A DNA stretch of 25,774 bases from JAAYCI01 sp964369525 (GCA_964369525.1 CAYJEW010000026.1:1-25774), one strand, 5' to 3'. Positions 14,993-23,227 are shown, counted from the stretch's first letter. Made by a program: numbers and translations. Notes: generated by a model from the sequence alone, not told the origin.

Positions 14993-17024
14993 ATGAAAAA
15001 ATTCGATTATAAAAAGTATAGGCATATAATAAACATAAGCGTTATTGCGCTTGTGGCTATTATGGTGCTAAGCTGGGTGGGTTACAGCGTGCTACCCGAA
15101 GCGTCGGACATAGCAAGGCGAGAGCTTACCCACGACGAATACTCCGAGCTGACAGATGAAATTATAGGTGAAGAGGGTATAAGGCAGGACATATTACTGC
15201 CTGCGGGCACGCGGCTTTACGGCGTGAATTTAAACTTTCACACCTACAACAGGGTGGTAAGCGGAGATGTTTTTTTAGAGCTGGAAGATGAAAACGGGAA
15301 TGTTATCTTTACTGCTAGCGACAACATGCACAACATTAAAGACAATACATTTATGGGCCTTATATTCGGGGGGTATGTTGTAAACGAGCAAGATACGCCC
15401 TACACGCTACACCTATACACACAGCCGCAAACAAGTGAAGATGTAATTGCGCTGTGGAAGAGCGAAGAGACCAAAGAGGATTTTAGCTTTTACCAAGGCG
15501 CGCAAGAGGTAGACGGGACACTGGCGCTGCAGTTTATCTCGAGCTATTCGGGCGATTTTGTGTATACATACTACATAGTGTTTGCGGCGGCGATATTTGT
15601 GCTGATAATGCTTGCGTATGTTTTGATTTTTATAAAAAAATTAAAGATAGAATATGTATTTTTGGTTTTGTGCGTGTATATTGGGGTGATTTTTGCGTTT
15701 TTTACGCCAGTTGGGGGCGGGGCCGACGAGTATGTTCACATAAGCAGTAGCTACCGAAACTCCAGTGAGATACTGGGCACACAAGCGCTTGACCAAGACG
15801 GGAATTTGCTGGTGAGAGCGTCGGACGAGTACAACCTTTCGGTGCCGCAAAACTACGATGTGTTTGACATGCAGTTTATACATGAGGGGCTGTTTGAAAG
15901 CGGTAGCGGCAGTGAAGAGTTTGTGGCGGTGCCGGCGAGGATGGCGGATGTGTTTGGGCCGCTGTATTTTATGCAAACGCTTGGGGTTACGCTTGCAAGG
16001 CTGCTGAACATGGGCTTTGTGCCGATGATTATTTTTTCAAGAATATTAAACCTTTTGCTTTATGCGGCACTTGTGTTTTTTGCGGTTAGAATTATGCCGT
16101 TTTATAAAAGCACGCTTGCGCTTATTGGAATAACGCCGGTACCGCTACAAACGGCGGCAAGCTTTTCGTACGACACGCTGGTTATTGGCGCATGCTTTTT
16201 GTTTATAGCGGTGTGCTTTAAGCTGATATATAAAACCGAACGCATAGGCAAAAAGGATATAGCGGCGCTGCTTATTTTAGCGGGGCTTATAGCGCCCAGC
16301 AAGGCTGTGTATGTGGTGGTACTGGGGCTGGCACTGCTTATACCAAAGGGCGTTTTTAAAGATATAAGGCAGAATATTTTGGTAAAAGGCGCTGTGTTTT
16401 TGGTGGGGCTGGTGCTGTGGCTTGGGTTTAACTCGGCGCTGATAACAACGTCGGTANNNNNNNNNNNNNNNNNNNNNNNNNNNNNNNNNNNNNNNNNNNN
16501 NNNNNNNNNNNNNNNNNNNNNNNNNNNNNNNNNNNNNNNNNNNNNNNNNNNNNNNNAACATACCCGCTACCATAAAGCTGGTGGCAAATACCATAAGCGA
16601 AAAGGCCGAGCTTTATATATACGAGATATTTGGGGGCAAGCTTGGCGAGGTTATTGTAACACCGCTTAGTGTTAGCTGGGTTTATGTTATGGCGGTTATT
16701 GGTATTTTGCTGGCCTCTACCATACAAAAAAGCGGGTTTGAGCTACAGTTTAAAGGCTTTAATAAGCTGTTTGTTGCAGCGATTATTTTGGCGGTGGTGG
16801 GTATGATAGTGCTGGCGTGTATAACCTGGACGCCGTCTAACTACGAAACCATATTCGGCATACAAGGCAGGTATTTTATACCTATATTACCGCTGGTGTT
16901 TTTCTTATTAATAGGGGACAACATACGGATAAAGAGAAGTATTGACGGGGTGTTACTTTTTGGCCTGGCTATGGTGAATATGCTGATTTTATTGGACGCA
17001 TTCAGTATAATGGCGCTAAGGTGA
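14993..17024 (+). CDS. DUF2142-type multi-pass membrane protein, interrupted by an assembly gap
   Basis: Residues 1-488 are read before the N gap and a further 156 codons after it; the downstream part is in another frame only because the gap has an arbitrary length. One N-terminal helix (about 12-34) is followed by an extracytoplasmic beta-rich domain (35-190), then many hydrophobic helices. The motif FTPVGGGADEYVH, the segment ITPVPLQTAASFSYD and the C-terminal QGRYFIPILPLVFFLL fit the DUF2142 family, which is related to GT-C glycosyltransferases. The acidic pair in ADE would be the expected catalytic-type loop. It probably acts in cell-surface polysaccharide or teichoic-type glycosylation, by family inference. 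The middle of the protein is missing. Confidence 0.85.
16457..16556. other. Scaffold gap of 100 N
   Basis: Exactly 100 undetermined bases inside the DUF2142 gene. The reading frame ends on a codon boundary before the gap and resumes on a codon boundary after it, so the true missing length should be a multiple of three if the gene is intact. Confidence 0.98.
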
Positions 17025-17071
17025 AAAAATAATTAAAAAAATAGCCAAAAAATAGGCGGAAAATATAAAAT

Positions 17072-17107
17072 AAACCACCAGGGGCTGATTGCCCTTGGTG
17101 GTTTTAT
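17072..17107. terminator. Rho-independent terminator, probably bidirectional
   Basis: Stem AACCACCAGGGGC/GCCCTTGGTGGTT with one mismatch and a 5-nt loop, followed by T on the plus strand and preceded by an A-rich stretch. It separates the DUF2142 gene (+) and the unknown pair (-). Confidence 0.88.
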
Positions 17108-17119
17108 TGTTGATAAAGC

Positions 17120-18406
17120 TTACCGCTCGATAGTAGGTTTAATATCTGCAACGGCCGGCATAGCCTCGAAGCTTTGCAGGTATTTGAAGTAGGTAAGACT
17201 TGCATTTAGTTCGCTCGCTTTAGCGGCGGCGGCAGCCTCGTAGGCGGGCTTTGCGGTATCGCTAAGGTCTAGGCGGGCAATAAGGTTTGTTTTGCGTTTT
17301 AGCAGCTCGCTCACCGGCTGGCTAGTGAGGATTTCGTTTTCCATAATATCTTTGAAAACGTCTAGGTTGTGGGGGTGCAGTGTTGTTTTAATGCGGCCGA
17401 GGCCGTCTTTTGCCTCGGGGTTTAGCAGCCATATTTTAAGGTGTTCATCGGCTAGCACATCGCTGAAGGTGAGGTCGTAGTGCGCCTGCATAAAGTCAAG
17501 TATATTACGCAGTGTTGCCCTTGCAATTATCATGCCCTGCACGCCGCCCTGCACCAAGGTTTCGCTCTGCCAGCGCCACACGTCGGCCTTACTTTTGCAG
17601 TAGATAAGCAGCATTTTTGCAAGGCTTGCTATTAGTGTGATTTCCATGTGGGCATGTTTTGCAACCTGTAGGCGAGAATACTCAGCTTTTTCGATAAGAT
17701 AGCTTAGCTGTTCGTCGCAGGTGGCTTTGGCGTAAATATCGGCCTGTATTTTTAGCGGGGCGCTTACAAAGCGGTAGAGAGGGTCGGCCGCTTTGTATAT
17801 ATTTTCGAAAATATCGAGCGAGTCTTCTGACACGATTTTCCAAAGCAGGCGCTCTTTTTCAAGAATTATCTGCGCTTTAAGCATGTCGTCTGTTTGGTTT
17901 GCCACGTCAAATATCTGCTCGTAAGCGGCGGCGCCGCGCGTGCGCCATTCGGCTTTTTTCACCTCGTTGTAGGCGGTGCGGTACTGTTCTACAAATTCCT
18001 TTACGGTGGGCAGTTGCGGCGCAGCAGATGCGCTTTCGGTGGCGGGCGCAGCAGCTGTGCTTTCGGCGGCGGGGGCAGAGGCTTGTTGTGAATAGCCTGA
18101 GGTGGCCGCACGGGTGATAAGGTTCATATATTCGGCTTGCAGGCCGCTTTCGGCAAAGTTTGAGTGGAAGGTGGCAAGGTTGGTATTCTGCTGTGCAAAA
18201 AGCTGTACCTTAGCTTTAAAGGCATCTATCTCTGCCTGCAAAGCGGCGTCGGAGATGGAGTAGCTACTAAAGCCGTCTATGTATGGGGATATCATCTGGG
18301 CAATAATTGGGTCTTGCGTGCCGCCGCTTGCGGTGGGCTGTGCGGGGGCGGCTGAGGGCTGTGCGGTATCGCCGCCGCTTAGGTTATTAAGAAAGTTTTT
18401 AAGCAT
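17120..18406 (-). CDS. Unrecognised mostly helical protein, second gene of an orphan pair
   Basis: 428 residues, no family recognised. There is no signal peptide or membrane helix, so it is probably cytoplasmic. The N-terminus (MLKNFLNNLSGGD) is followed by a Pro/Ala/Ser-rich stretch (15-30), a helical region (31-108), a second Ala/Ser/Glu linker (109-133) and a long helical domain (134-428). That domain contains VKKAEWRTRGAAAYEQIF, HMEITLIASLAKMLLIYCKS and LKIWLLNPEAKDGLGRIKTTLH. The sequence is well mixed and full length, arguing against a spurious frame. It overlaps the upstream gene by 8 bp, and GGAGG lies 9-10 nt before its ATG, so the pair is translationally coupled. The linkers suggest two modules. 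Confidence 0.82.
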   Translation of the reverse strand: MLKNFLNNLSGGDTAQPSAAPAQPTASGGTQDPIIAQMISPYIDGFSSYSISDAALQAEIDAFKAKVQLFAQQNTNLATFHSNFAESGLQAEYMNLITRAATSGYSQQASAPAAESTAAAPATESASAAPQLPTVKEFVEQYRTAYNEVKKAEWRTRGAAAYEQIFDVANQTDDMLKAQIILEKERLLWKIVSEDSLDIFENIYKAADPLYRFVSAPLKIQADIYAKATCDEQLSYLIEKAEYSRLQVAKHAHMEITLIASLAKMLLIYCKSKADVWRWQSETLVQGGVQGMIIARATLRNILDFMQAHYDLTFSDVLADEHLKIWLLNPEAKDGLGRIKTTLHPHNLDVFKDIMENEILTSQPVSELLKRKTNLIARLDLSDTAKPAYEAAAAAKASELNASLTYFKYLQSFEAMPAVADIKPTIER

Positions 18407-19205
18407 TGAGCACCACCTCCTCTTCTATAAAGGTGTAGCTGCCGTGCTCGTTTTCGGGCGGCACGGCAATGGCCCTTGCGGTGGCGGCATGCGCAAGGTT
18501 TTGCGCGCCTATGGCGGTAATTTCGGCCTGCTGCGCATTTACCTTTTCCATCTCTTGCGCAAATTCGGCCTGTATTTGCGAGGCGGCGGCGCTGTAGTTT
18601 ATACCGTTTTGGGCTATTGCCTCGGCGTTTGCGGTAAAATGAGGATAGGCGCTGTTGTTTGAAAGAATAAGCGCCCTAAATTCAGGTACCTGCGCAAACT
18701 CTTGAAAGTTTACGCCTTCTTTTGCAAGCGTGGCAAAATGGTTTTGCAGGTTTGCACGCTCGCGCGCCATTAGCTCTGTATTGGTGGGCTCGCAGGTGTG
18801 CATTAGAAAGTAGCTTTCGTAAATGCCAAAAAATGCGTCTAAAATCTCGAAATATTTTGTTTTAATGTTTTGCGCGTCTACCGTATAGCCGGGTGTGTGC
18901 ATGGCGCTGGGGTTGTTTGAAATTTCCTCCAGCTTTTTTTCATAAACCGCGGCTAGCTTTGGCATGTGGTTTTCGGTGGCGGCGCGCGCCTGCGCCGAGA
19001 GCTTGTCTTGCATAAGCGCTACCGACGGTGCGAGATAGTATTTTGAGTTTTTTATCTTTTCCATCGATTCTTCTACCGTGGCGCAGCTTTTTATAAGCTC
19101 TGCCATCTCGCGGTATACCTGCGCTTGGTTAGGGCAAAACCCGCTTTGCTGCATACGGTCGGCATAGAGGGTGTATAAAAAAACGGCGTCGTTTATTTCG
19201 GGCAT
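18399..19205 (-). CDS. Unrecognised helical protein, first gene of an orphan pair
   Basis: 268 residues beginning MPEINDAVFLYTLYADRMQQSGFCPNQ, no family recognised. It is predicted to be almost entirely alpha-helical, soluble, without a signal peptide. Repeated helix-rich stretches such as QARAATENHMPKLAAVYEKKLEE and IQAEFAQEMEKVNAQQAE suggest coiled-coil or helical-bundle packing; the end EEEVVLNA is acidic. An open frame extends 54 codons further upstream, but it crosses the -10 of the candidate promoter. The ATG at 19205 has AAAGGAGGA ahead of it, so it is the start. Downstream gene overlaps by 8 bp. Confidence 0.82.
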   Translation of the reverse strand: MPEINDAVFLYTLYADRMQQSGFCPNQAQVYREMAELIKSCATVEESMEKIKNSKYYLAPSVALMQDKLSAQARAATENHMPKLAAVYEKKLEEISNNPSAMHTPGYTVDAQNIKTKYFEILDAFFGIYESYFLMHTCEPTNTELMARERANLQNHFATLAKEGVNFQEFAQVPEFRALILSNNSAYPHFTANAEAIAQNGINYSAAASQIQAEFAQEMEKVNAQQAEITAIGAQNLAHAATARAIAVPPENEHGSYTFIEEEVVLNA

Positions 19206-19344
19206 ACATCTTCCTCCTTTAATAAATAGGGCTAATAATAGCAAGCAAAAATACCTTAAAAATAGAAATAAAATAGCAGTGCATAAATTTTTGGCGGTGG
19301 TATGGCAAAGCTTTGTGCCCTCGGCAAAAAGCGTATCTGCTAAG

Positions 19345-19372
19345 ATTATATCACAGCAGAGCCGCAATACAA
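19345..19372 (-). promoter_or_regulatory. Candidate promoter for the orphan gene pair
   Basis: Minus strand TTGTAT (19372-19367), 16-bp spacer, TATAAT (19350-19345), giving a leader of about 130 nt before 19205. It lies back to back with the promoter of the SGNH hydrolase. Confidence 0.5.
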
Positions 19373-19383
19373 AGCAGCATTGT

Positions 19384-19412
19384 TTGCAATTTTTGCGGCC
19401 AGTGGGTATAAT
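19384..19412 (+). promoter_or_regulatory. SigA promoter for the SGNH hydrolase gene
   Basis: TTGCAA (19384-19389), 17-bp spacer, TATAAT (19407-19412), about 18 nt before the AGGAGGTG ribosome binding region. Confidence 0.68.
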
Positions 19413-19436
19413 CTAAGGCAGCACAGGAGGTGCAGA

Positions 19437-21017
19437 ATGAACAACAAACCAGAGCGCCCGGTTTATAAAAGGCAGGCGAGAACGGCCAGCCCGCCGGAAG
19501 AAGGCACAAAAAATGTGAATACACCGCCTGTGACGCATAGAGTGGTAAAGCATAGCACGGCACCGCAAAAGCTACAGCGCAGGTGGCCTATTTTGGTGGC
19601 GCTGGCGCTGGTGGTTGTGCTACTTGTTACTGTTTTAATGCTTAGCCTTTCGGCATGTGGCGGGGGGGCTACGGCTCAAAGCAGTGCGCCATATCAGGGC
19701 GCCTATAGTGCTGTAAGCGCTGTTTTTAGGGAGGAAGAGTTTGTGGGCACAGTTCTGCCACAAACCGAGGACGCCGGCATAGAGTATGCAGAGGAAACAC
19801 TGTTTTTAGGCGACTCTAACACCCAGCGCATGCTTGCTTATTACGACATCACCGGCGTTACGGTGCAGAACGGCATTGGTGTTGTGGGTATGGGCATACA
19901 GTCGGTTACAGGGCTTGAATGTGTTAGCTTTAGGGGCGACAACAATACATACACCATGCCACAGGCGGTGGGCATGCTGAAGCCGCAAAGGGTGGTTATA
20001 ACGTTTGGCAGTAACAATGTGGGCATGAATATAGATACATTTATAGATTATTATAAAGATGCGCTGGACGCTATAAAAGAGGAGTATGAGTACGCCGATA
20101 TTATTATAGGCTCTATATTCCCCGTAGATATGTATAGGCAAAACACCGCCATTACCATGGAGCGCATAAACGCAATGAATGTAGCGCTGGCCGAGCTTGC
20201 AAGGCAGGAGGACGTGAAGTTTTTAAACTGGGGCGAGGCGCTGCTGGACGAGCAGACCGGATACAGCCAGTTTGAGTACACCATTCAAGACGGGGTACAC
20301 CTAACGCGCGCCGCCATGGAGGTTTTGTTTGATTATTTCAGAACCCACAGCTACATTACCGAAGACGACCGCCCCACCCCACTGGGGACTATCCCGCAGA
20401 TAGCAGGGGTGCAACCAACGCTTGTTACGGCAGACCCATACAAGATACCCGGCCCGATAGACTGGAGCGAGAGTACCTCTGCCTCGCAGAGCGAAGCAGC
20501 GCAGCAGGTGTCGGTGAGTTTTTCTAGCTATGACGAAACGCTGGATACAGCCGGAGGAGGCAGTATATCGGGAGGCGGGCAGGCAGGCACTGCGTTTACA
20601 CTGCAGATGCAGGCGGGTGGCAGCGTAACAGTTGTGGCAACGCCTGCGGCCGGCTATGAGTTTGCAGGGTGGAGCTACTCTGTTGCGGCAGGGCAGAGCG
20701 CAAGCGGCAACACACTAACATTTACCGTGCCACAGGAAGTTGTGGCAGATATGAGCATATCGGTGGTGGCAAACTTCCGCGCGGTGCAAAGCTCGTCGTC
20801 TTTGTCGCAGAGCCAAAGCGGTAGTTTGTCTGCAAGCGGCTCATCGCAACCAGCATCATCTTCGGCACCGCCTGTGTCGTCTTCGGTAGCACCGCCTGCG
20901 TCATCTTCGGAAGCGGCATCGTCTGCGCCACCGGCCTCGTCTTCGGTAGAGCCGCCGGCATCGTCTTCGGTAGCTGCGCCTGAGTCTTCTGCGCAAGCGC
21001 CCGCAAGCTCTGCATAG
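19437..21017 (+). CDS. Membrane-anchored SGNH/GDSL hydrolase with bacterial repeat domain
   Basis: 526 residues. A basic cytoplasmic N-terminus (1-49) precedes one transmembrane helix (about 51-73) ending LSAC. The SGNH domain (about 115-310) has block I LGDSNTQ with Ser127, block III-like TFGSNNVG (Asn193) and DGVHLT with Asp285 and His288. The fold supports esterase activity, possibly removal of acyl groups from cell-wall glycans, but the substrate is unknown. Residues 385-447 resemble an InlB B-type repeat (AAGYEFAGWS ... NTLTFTVPQEVVADMSISVVANF). The tail (450-526) is tandem Ser/Pro/Ala repeats of the PPASSS type, likely spanning the wall. ATG at 19437 is chosen for its AGGAGGTG site; the frame is open 19 codons upstream. 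Confidence 0.9.
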   Translation: MNNKPERPVYKRQARTASPPEEGTKNVNTPPVTHRVVKHSTAPQKLQRRWPILVALALVVVLLVTVLMLSLSACGGGATAQSSAPYQGAYSAVSAVFREEEFVGTVLPQTEDAGIEYAEETLFLGDSNTQRMLAYYDITGVTVQNGIGVVGMGIQSVTGLECVSFRGDNNTYTMPQAVGMLKPQRVVITFGSNNVGMNIDTFIDYYKDALDAIKEEYEYADIIIGSIFPVDMYRQNTAITMERINAMNVALAELARQEDVKFLNWGEALLDEQTGYSQFEYTIQDGVHLTRAAMEVLFDYFRTHSYITEDDRPTPLGTIPQIAGVQPTLVTADPYKIPGPIDWSESTSASQSEAAQQVSVSFSSYDETLDTAGGGSISGGGQAGTAFTLQMQAGGSVTVVATPAAGYEFAGWSYSVAAGQSASGNTLTFTVPQEVVADMSISVVANFRAVQSSSSLSQSQSGSLSASGSSQPASSSAPPVSSSVAPPASSSEAASSAPPASSSVEPPASSSVAAPESSAQAPASSA

Positions 21018-21028
21018 ATAAGCAAATA

Positions 21029-21067
21029 AAAACCGCCATGCAGTAAGCGCACTGCGTGGCGGTTTTT
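21029..21067 (+). terminator. Rho-independent terminator of the SGNH hydrolase gene
   Basis: Stem ACCGCCATGCAGT/ACTGCGTGGCGGT with one T-G pair, 6-nt loop, five T following. Confidence 0.92.
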
Positions 21068-21076
21068 GGTTGGCAT

Positions 21077-21111
21077 AAAAAAGGCCGCCGTGAGAGAAAA
21101 CTCACGGCGGC
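21077..21111 (-). terminator. Rho-independent terminator of tRNA-Lys
   Basis: A perfect 11-bp stem GCCGCCGTGAG/CTCACGGCGGC with a 6-nt loop, followed on the minus strand by C and six T. It begins two bases after the encoded CCA end. Confidence 0.92.
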
Positions 21112-21112
21112 A

Positions 21113-21188
21113 TGGTGACCCGTCGGCGGCTCGAACGCCGGACCCTCTGCTTAAAAGGCAGATGCTCTGCCTGCTGAGCTAACGGGTC
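21113..21188 (-). tRNA. tRNA-Lys (anticodon UUU)
   Basis: 76 nt including an encoded 3' CCA. The acceptor GACCCGT pairs with ACGGGTC, the D arm is GCTC/GAGC, the anticodon stem TCTGC/GCAGA encloses CTTTTAA, and the T arm is CGGCG/CGCCG around TTCGAGC. All four stems are complete and the anticodon TTT reads lysine codons. It has its own promoter and terminator, so it is a single-gene unit. Confidence 0.97.
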
Positions 21189-21221
21189 ACATCTTGTAGC
21201 ATTGCGAAACAATGCTTGTAT

Positions 21222-21250
21222 ATTATAGCAATACGCGGGGTGGCTGTCAA
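21222..21250 (-). promoter_or_regulatory. Consensus promoter of tRNA-Lys
   Basis: Minus strand TTGACA (21250-21245), 17-bp spacer, TATAAT (21227-21222), an exact consensus about 34 nt before the mature 5' end. Confidence 0.88.
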
Positions 21251-21295
21251 ATACTAATTTAAAATGTAATATTTAAGTAAGATATGTGGCAGGAT

Positions 21296-21327
21296 AAAAG
21301 CCTATAGAGATATCTCTATAGGCTTTT
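21296..21327. terminator. Perfect 32-bp palindromic terminator
   Basis: AAAAGCCTATAGAGAT and its exact complement form a perfect palindrome with A and T tracts at the ends. It follows the RsgI-like gene on the minus strand and ends the sigma factor operon. Confidence 0.88.
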
Positions 21328-21333
21328 AATTGT

Positions 21334-22095
21334 TCAGTTGTCTTTGCCGTATTGGTGGCCGTTGCCGTTTTCGTGATTTTGATTGCCGTCATTTGAACCA
21401 TTACTGTTATTTCCGTGATTGCTTTGTGCGCCGCTACCTTGAGAGGGGGCATCGCTGCTTAAAGCACCATCGTTTTCAATCATATCGCGAATAGTTCCCA
21501 TTGGTAAATTAGCAACATCTTCAATCTCCACGCTTGGGTTCACCTCTAAAAGCTCTAAATATGCGCGATACTTTCCGAAAGAGATATTATTCTCTAAAGC
21601 TTGTTCTTTTAGCTCGGGGTTTGTAGAGTGGAAGGACATGTTTTGATTATTAAAAGTGCAGTTTTCAATACTATTAATAATCTCGTTGCTATTATCTGAA
21701 ATGACGGTAATTTCAGTATAGCTATCGGTAAAATCTCTAAAACTTTCGGTGGAATTAAGCGTTTCTAATGCTTCTATATAGTTTAAGTTGGTAAGATTTA
21801 CAGCATTTATAATGTTTTCGCCATCTTCGTTGCTTGCGGTAACATTGATGACCCTATCAAAAGCATTAACCGATAGCTCTATAGAGGGGTTTATGTCGAT
21901 GCTAATAAAAGAAACCGGGGTGAAGTAGATATTACCAAAGATAAAGAGGGCAAACACCGCCATAGCAGGTGCGAGTTTAGCCGCGAGTGGAATGCGCTTA
22001 GTTGGTTTTTTTGCGGTTATGTTTTCAAATGTTTGCATTTTTAGGTTTTCATCAGCATGAATTTCTGAAAAAGCATTTTTGATTTTACCACTCAT
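21334..22095 (-). CDS. RsgI-like anti-sigma factor
   Basis: 253 residues: a short cytoplasmic N-terminus (1-38), one transmembrane helix (about 39-60), and an extracytoplasmic RsgI-type middle domain marked by SIDINPSIELSVNAFDRVINVTASNEDG (from about 65). The C-terminal tail is Asn/Gly/His-rich and disordered (about 212-253). It should hold the cotranscribed sigma factor inactive at the membrane. The ATG at 22095 has AGGAGG at 8 nt; a GTG at 22101 is too close to that site. The start lies inside the sigma gene (11-bp overlap), so translation is coupled. Base composition is clearly more AT-rich than its neighbours. Confidence 0.87.
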   Translation of the reverse strand: MSGKIKNAFSEIHADENLKMQTFENITAKKPTKRIPLAAKLAPAMAVFALFIFGNIYFTPVSFISIDINPSIELSVNAFDRVINVTASNEDGENIINAVNLTNLNYIEALETLNSTESFRDFTDSYTEITVISDNSNEIINSIENCTFNNQNMSFHSTNPELKEQALENNISFGKYRAYLELLEVNPSVEIEDVANLPMGTIRDMIENDGALSSDAPSQGSGAQSNHGNNSNGSNDGNQNHENGNGHQYGKDN

Positions 22096-22573
22096 ACTCA
22101 CTACCTCCTAAAAATTTTTTAAGCTGTTCTCTGCCACGAGCAAGCAAGGTGTAGATGGTGTTTGTATTTTTGTTTAAAATTTTTCCGATTTCCACTGCTG
22201 AGTAACCCTCGAAATAGTGCAAATATATTGCAATTTTATACTTTTCTGAAAGTTTTAACACAGCCTCTCTTACATGCTCGTTTTCATTTAAAGTTTCTTC
22301 TGCCTTAATTTCAGAAAGTTCATCCATAGACACAGAGTTTTTGCGAAAAAAGCTTTTTAGCAGGTCCTTACATTCGTTAATTGTTACACGAATGAACCAA
22401 GCTTTTTTATGCTCTTCGCTTTCAAATTGAGCAGAACTTTTATAATATTTCATGAAGACATTTTGGAAAATGTCTTCAGTGTCTGCCATGTTTTTAAGAT
22501 AGACTACGCAAATTCTTTTTACGGTATCTGCATAATTGTTTATGGCAAGCTTTAAATCCTGCTCTTCTCGCAT
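22085..22573 (-). CDS. ECF-type RNA polymerase sigma factor
   Basis: 162 residues. Region 2 (about 15-75) has DTEDIFQNVFMKYYKS and KAWFIRVTINECKDLLKS. Region 4 (about 105-158) has LSEKYKIAIYLHYFEGYSAVEIGKILNKNTNTIYTLLARGREQLKKFL, with the HTH for the -35 box. It directs polymerase to a regulon that usually includes its own operon. The ATG at 22573 has GGAGAG just upstream; the frame is open 49 codons further, but that part overlaps the preceding gene in another frame. It is followed by its anti-sigma gene with overlap. Codon choice is AT-rich. Confidence 0.93.
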   Translation of the reverse strand: MREEQDLKLAINNYADTVKRICVVYLKNMADTEDIFQNVFMKYYKSSAQFESEEHKKAWFIRVTINECKDLLKSFFRKNSVSMDELSEIKAEETLNENEHVREAVLKLSEKYKIAIYLHYFEGYSAVEIGKILNKNTNTIYTLLARGREQLKKFLGGSEYEW

Positions 22574-22583
22574 AAAGCTCTCC

Positions 22584-22982
22584 TTAGCTTCTATTTCTTG
22601 CTTGGCCCATTCTTTGGCCCTGGCCACGGTTTGTGCCTTGAGCTGTGCCGGCGTTATCGCACTCGCCATCGCCGTTGGCATCGGTAAAATAACCACCTGC
22701 TCCACTGCCAATATTATCATTTAGGCCATCGCCGTTATTATCCACAAAGCGGCCGCCGTTTATGCCTTTGCCTCTGCCGCTACCTATATATAGCCCTGTA
22801 TTGTCGCAAATGCCATCGCCGTCTTCATCAATAAAATTTGGGTATGTGCCAATGTTTTTGTAAATGGCTTTTTCGTTAGGGCTGGTAAAGTTTGCGGCCT
22901 GCACAGGTGTTGCGGCAAAGGCGGTTGTGCCAATTGATAATACAACAGCTGATGTTAGCCCTAAAGTGATAATTTTTTTCAT
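22584..22982 (-). CDS. Small secreted protein with calcium-loop-like repeats
   Basis: 132 residues with a signal peptide (1-23, ending AFA). Three acidic loops follow: DEDGDGICDN (52-61), DNNGDGLNDN (81-90) and DANGDGECDN (101-110). They are separated by Gly-rich segments (GSGRGKG, GSGAGG), and a Gln/Gly/Arg-rich basic tail ends the protein. The loops resemble EF-hand/dockerin or thrombospondin type 3 calcium-binding loops; cysteines occur in two of them. Calcium binding is inferred. First gene of the sigma operon: its stop lies 10 bases before the sigma start. ATG at 22982 has CGGAGGA at 7-8 nt. Confidence 0.88.
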   Translation of the reverse strand: MKKIITLGLTSAVVLSIGTTAFAATPVQAANFTSPNEKAIYKNIGTYPNFIDEDGDGICDNTGLYIGSGRGKGINGGRFVDNNGDGLNDNIGSGAGGYFTDANGDGECDNAGTAQGTNRGQGQRMGQARNRS

Positions 22983-23032
22983 GATAGATTCCTCCGAGTA
23001 ATAAGTTTTTGTAAAGGCTTTTTGCCCTTTCA

Positions 23033-23070
23033 CTTATAACACGAGCGGGAGGAACAAATCCTTTCAATTT
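23033..23070 (-). promoter_or_regulatory. Possible ECF-type autoregulatory promoter
   Basis: Minus strand reads TTGAAAGGATTTGTTCC, then CCCGCT, then CGTGTTATAAG about 50 nt before the first gene. A GC-containing CGTG -10 with an AAGG-type -35 fits an ECF promoter better than SigA, because the TTGAAA-to-TATAAG spacing is 23 bp. It is a proposal from pattern only. The rest of 23071-23196 contains nothing recognised. Confidence 0.35.
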
Positions 23071-23196
23071 TTTTGCAGGAGCTTAAATATTCTAACCTAA
23101 CGCGTATATCGATTGCAAATAAAGGGTGGGCGCAGTATGTGCGCAGACATTAAAATTTCTTGCTACAAAGCCGGCGGCCGGCGCCTGCCAAAACAA

Positions 23197-23227
23197 AAGA
23201 GCGGGCAACTATACGTTGCCCGCTCTT
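23197..23227 (-). terminator. Rho-independent terminator of the foldase gene
   Basis: Perfect 13-bp stem AAGAGCGGGCAAC/GTTGCCCGCTCTT with a 5-nt loop. On the minus strand it is followed by TTGTTTTGG. Confidence 0.88.

Noticed and set aside
19206..19367. 54-codon upstream extension of the first orphan gene, with a hydrophobic stretch
   Set aside because: It would start upstream of the candidate -10 box and lacks a binding site; the ATG at 19205 has AAAGGAGGA. The hydrophobic segment is therefore probably untranslated.
19641..19665. LSAC resembling a lipobox in the SGNH hydrolase
   Set aside because: The cysteine follows a 50-residue basic N-terminus before the hydrophobic segment, which is too long for a normal lipoprotein signal; treated as a transmembrane anchor.
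20860..21012. Short tandem DNA repeats resembling a CRISPR or satellite
   Set aside because: They encode in-frame PPASSS-type repeats at the end of the SGNH hydrolase; units are variable and there are no spacers.
22574..22720. N-terminal extension of the sigma factor frame
   Set aside because: It overlaps the signal-repeat protein gene in another frame, and the ATG at 22573 has a proper GGAGAG site immediately upstream.
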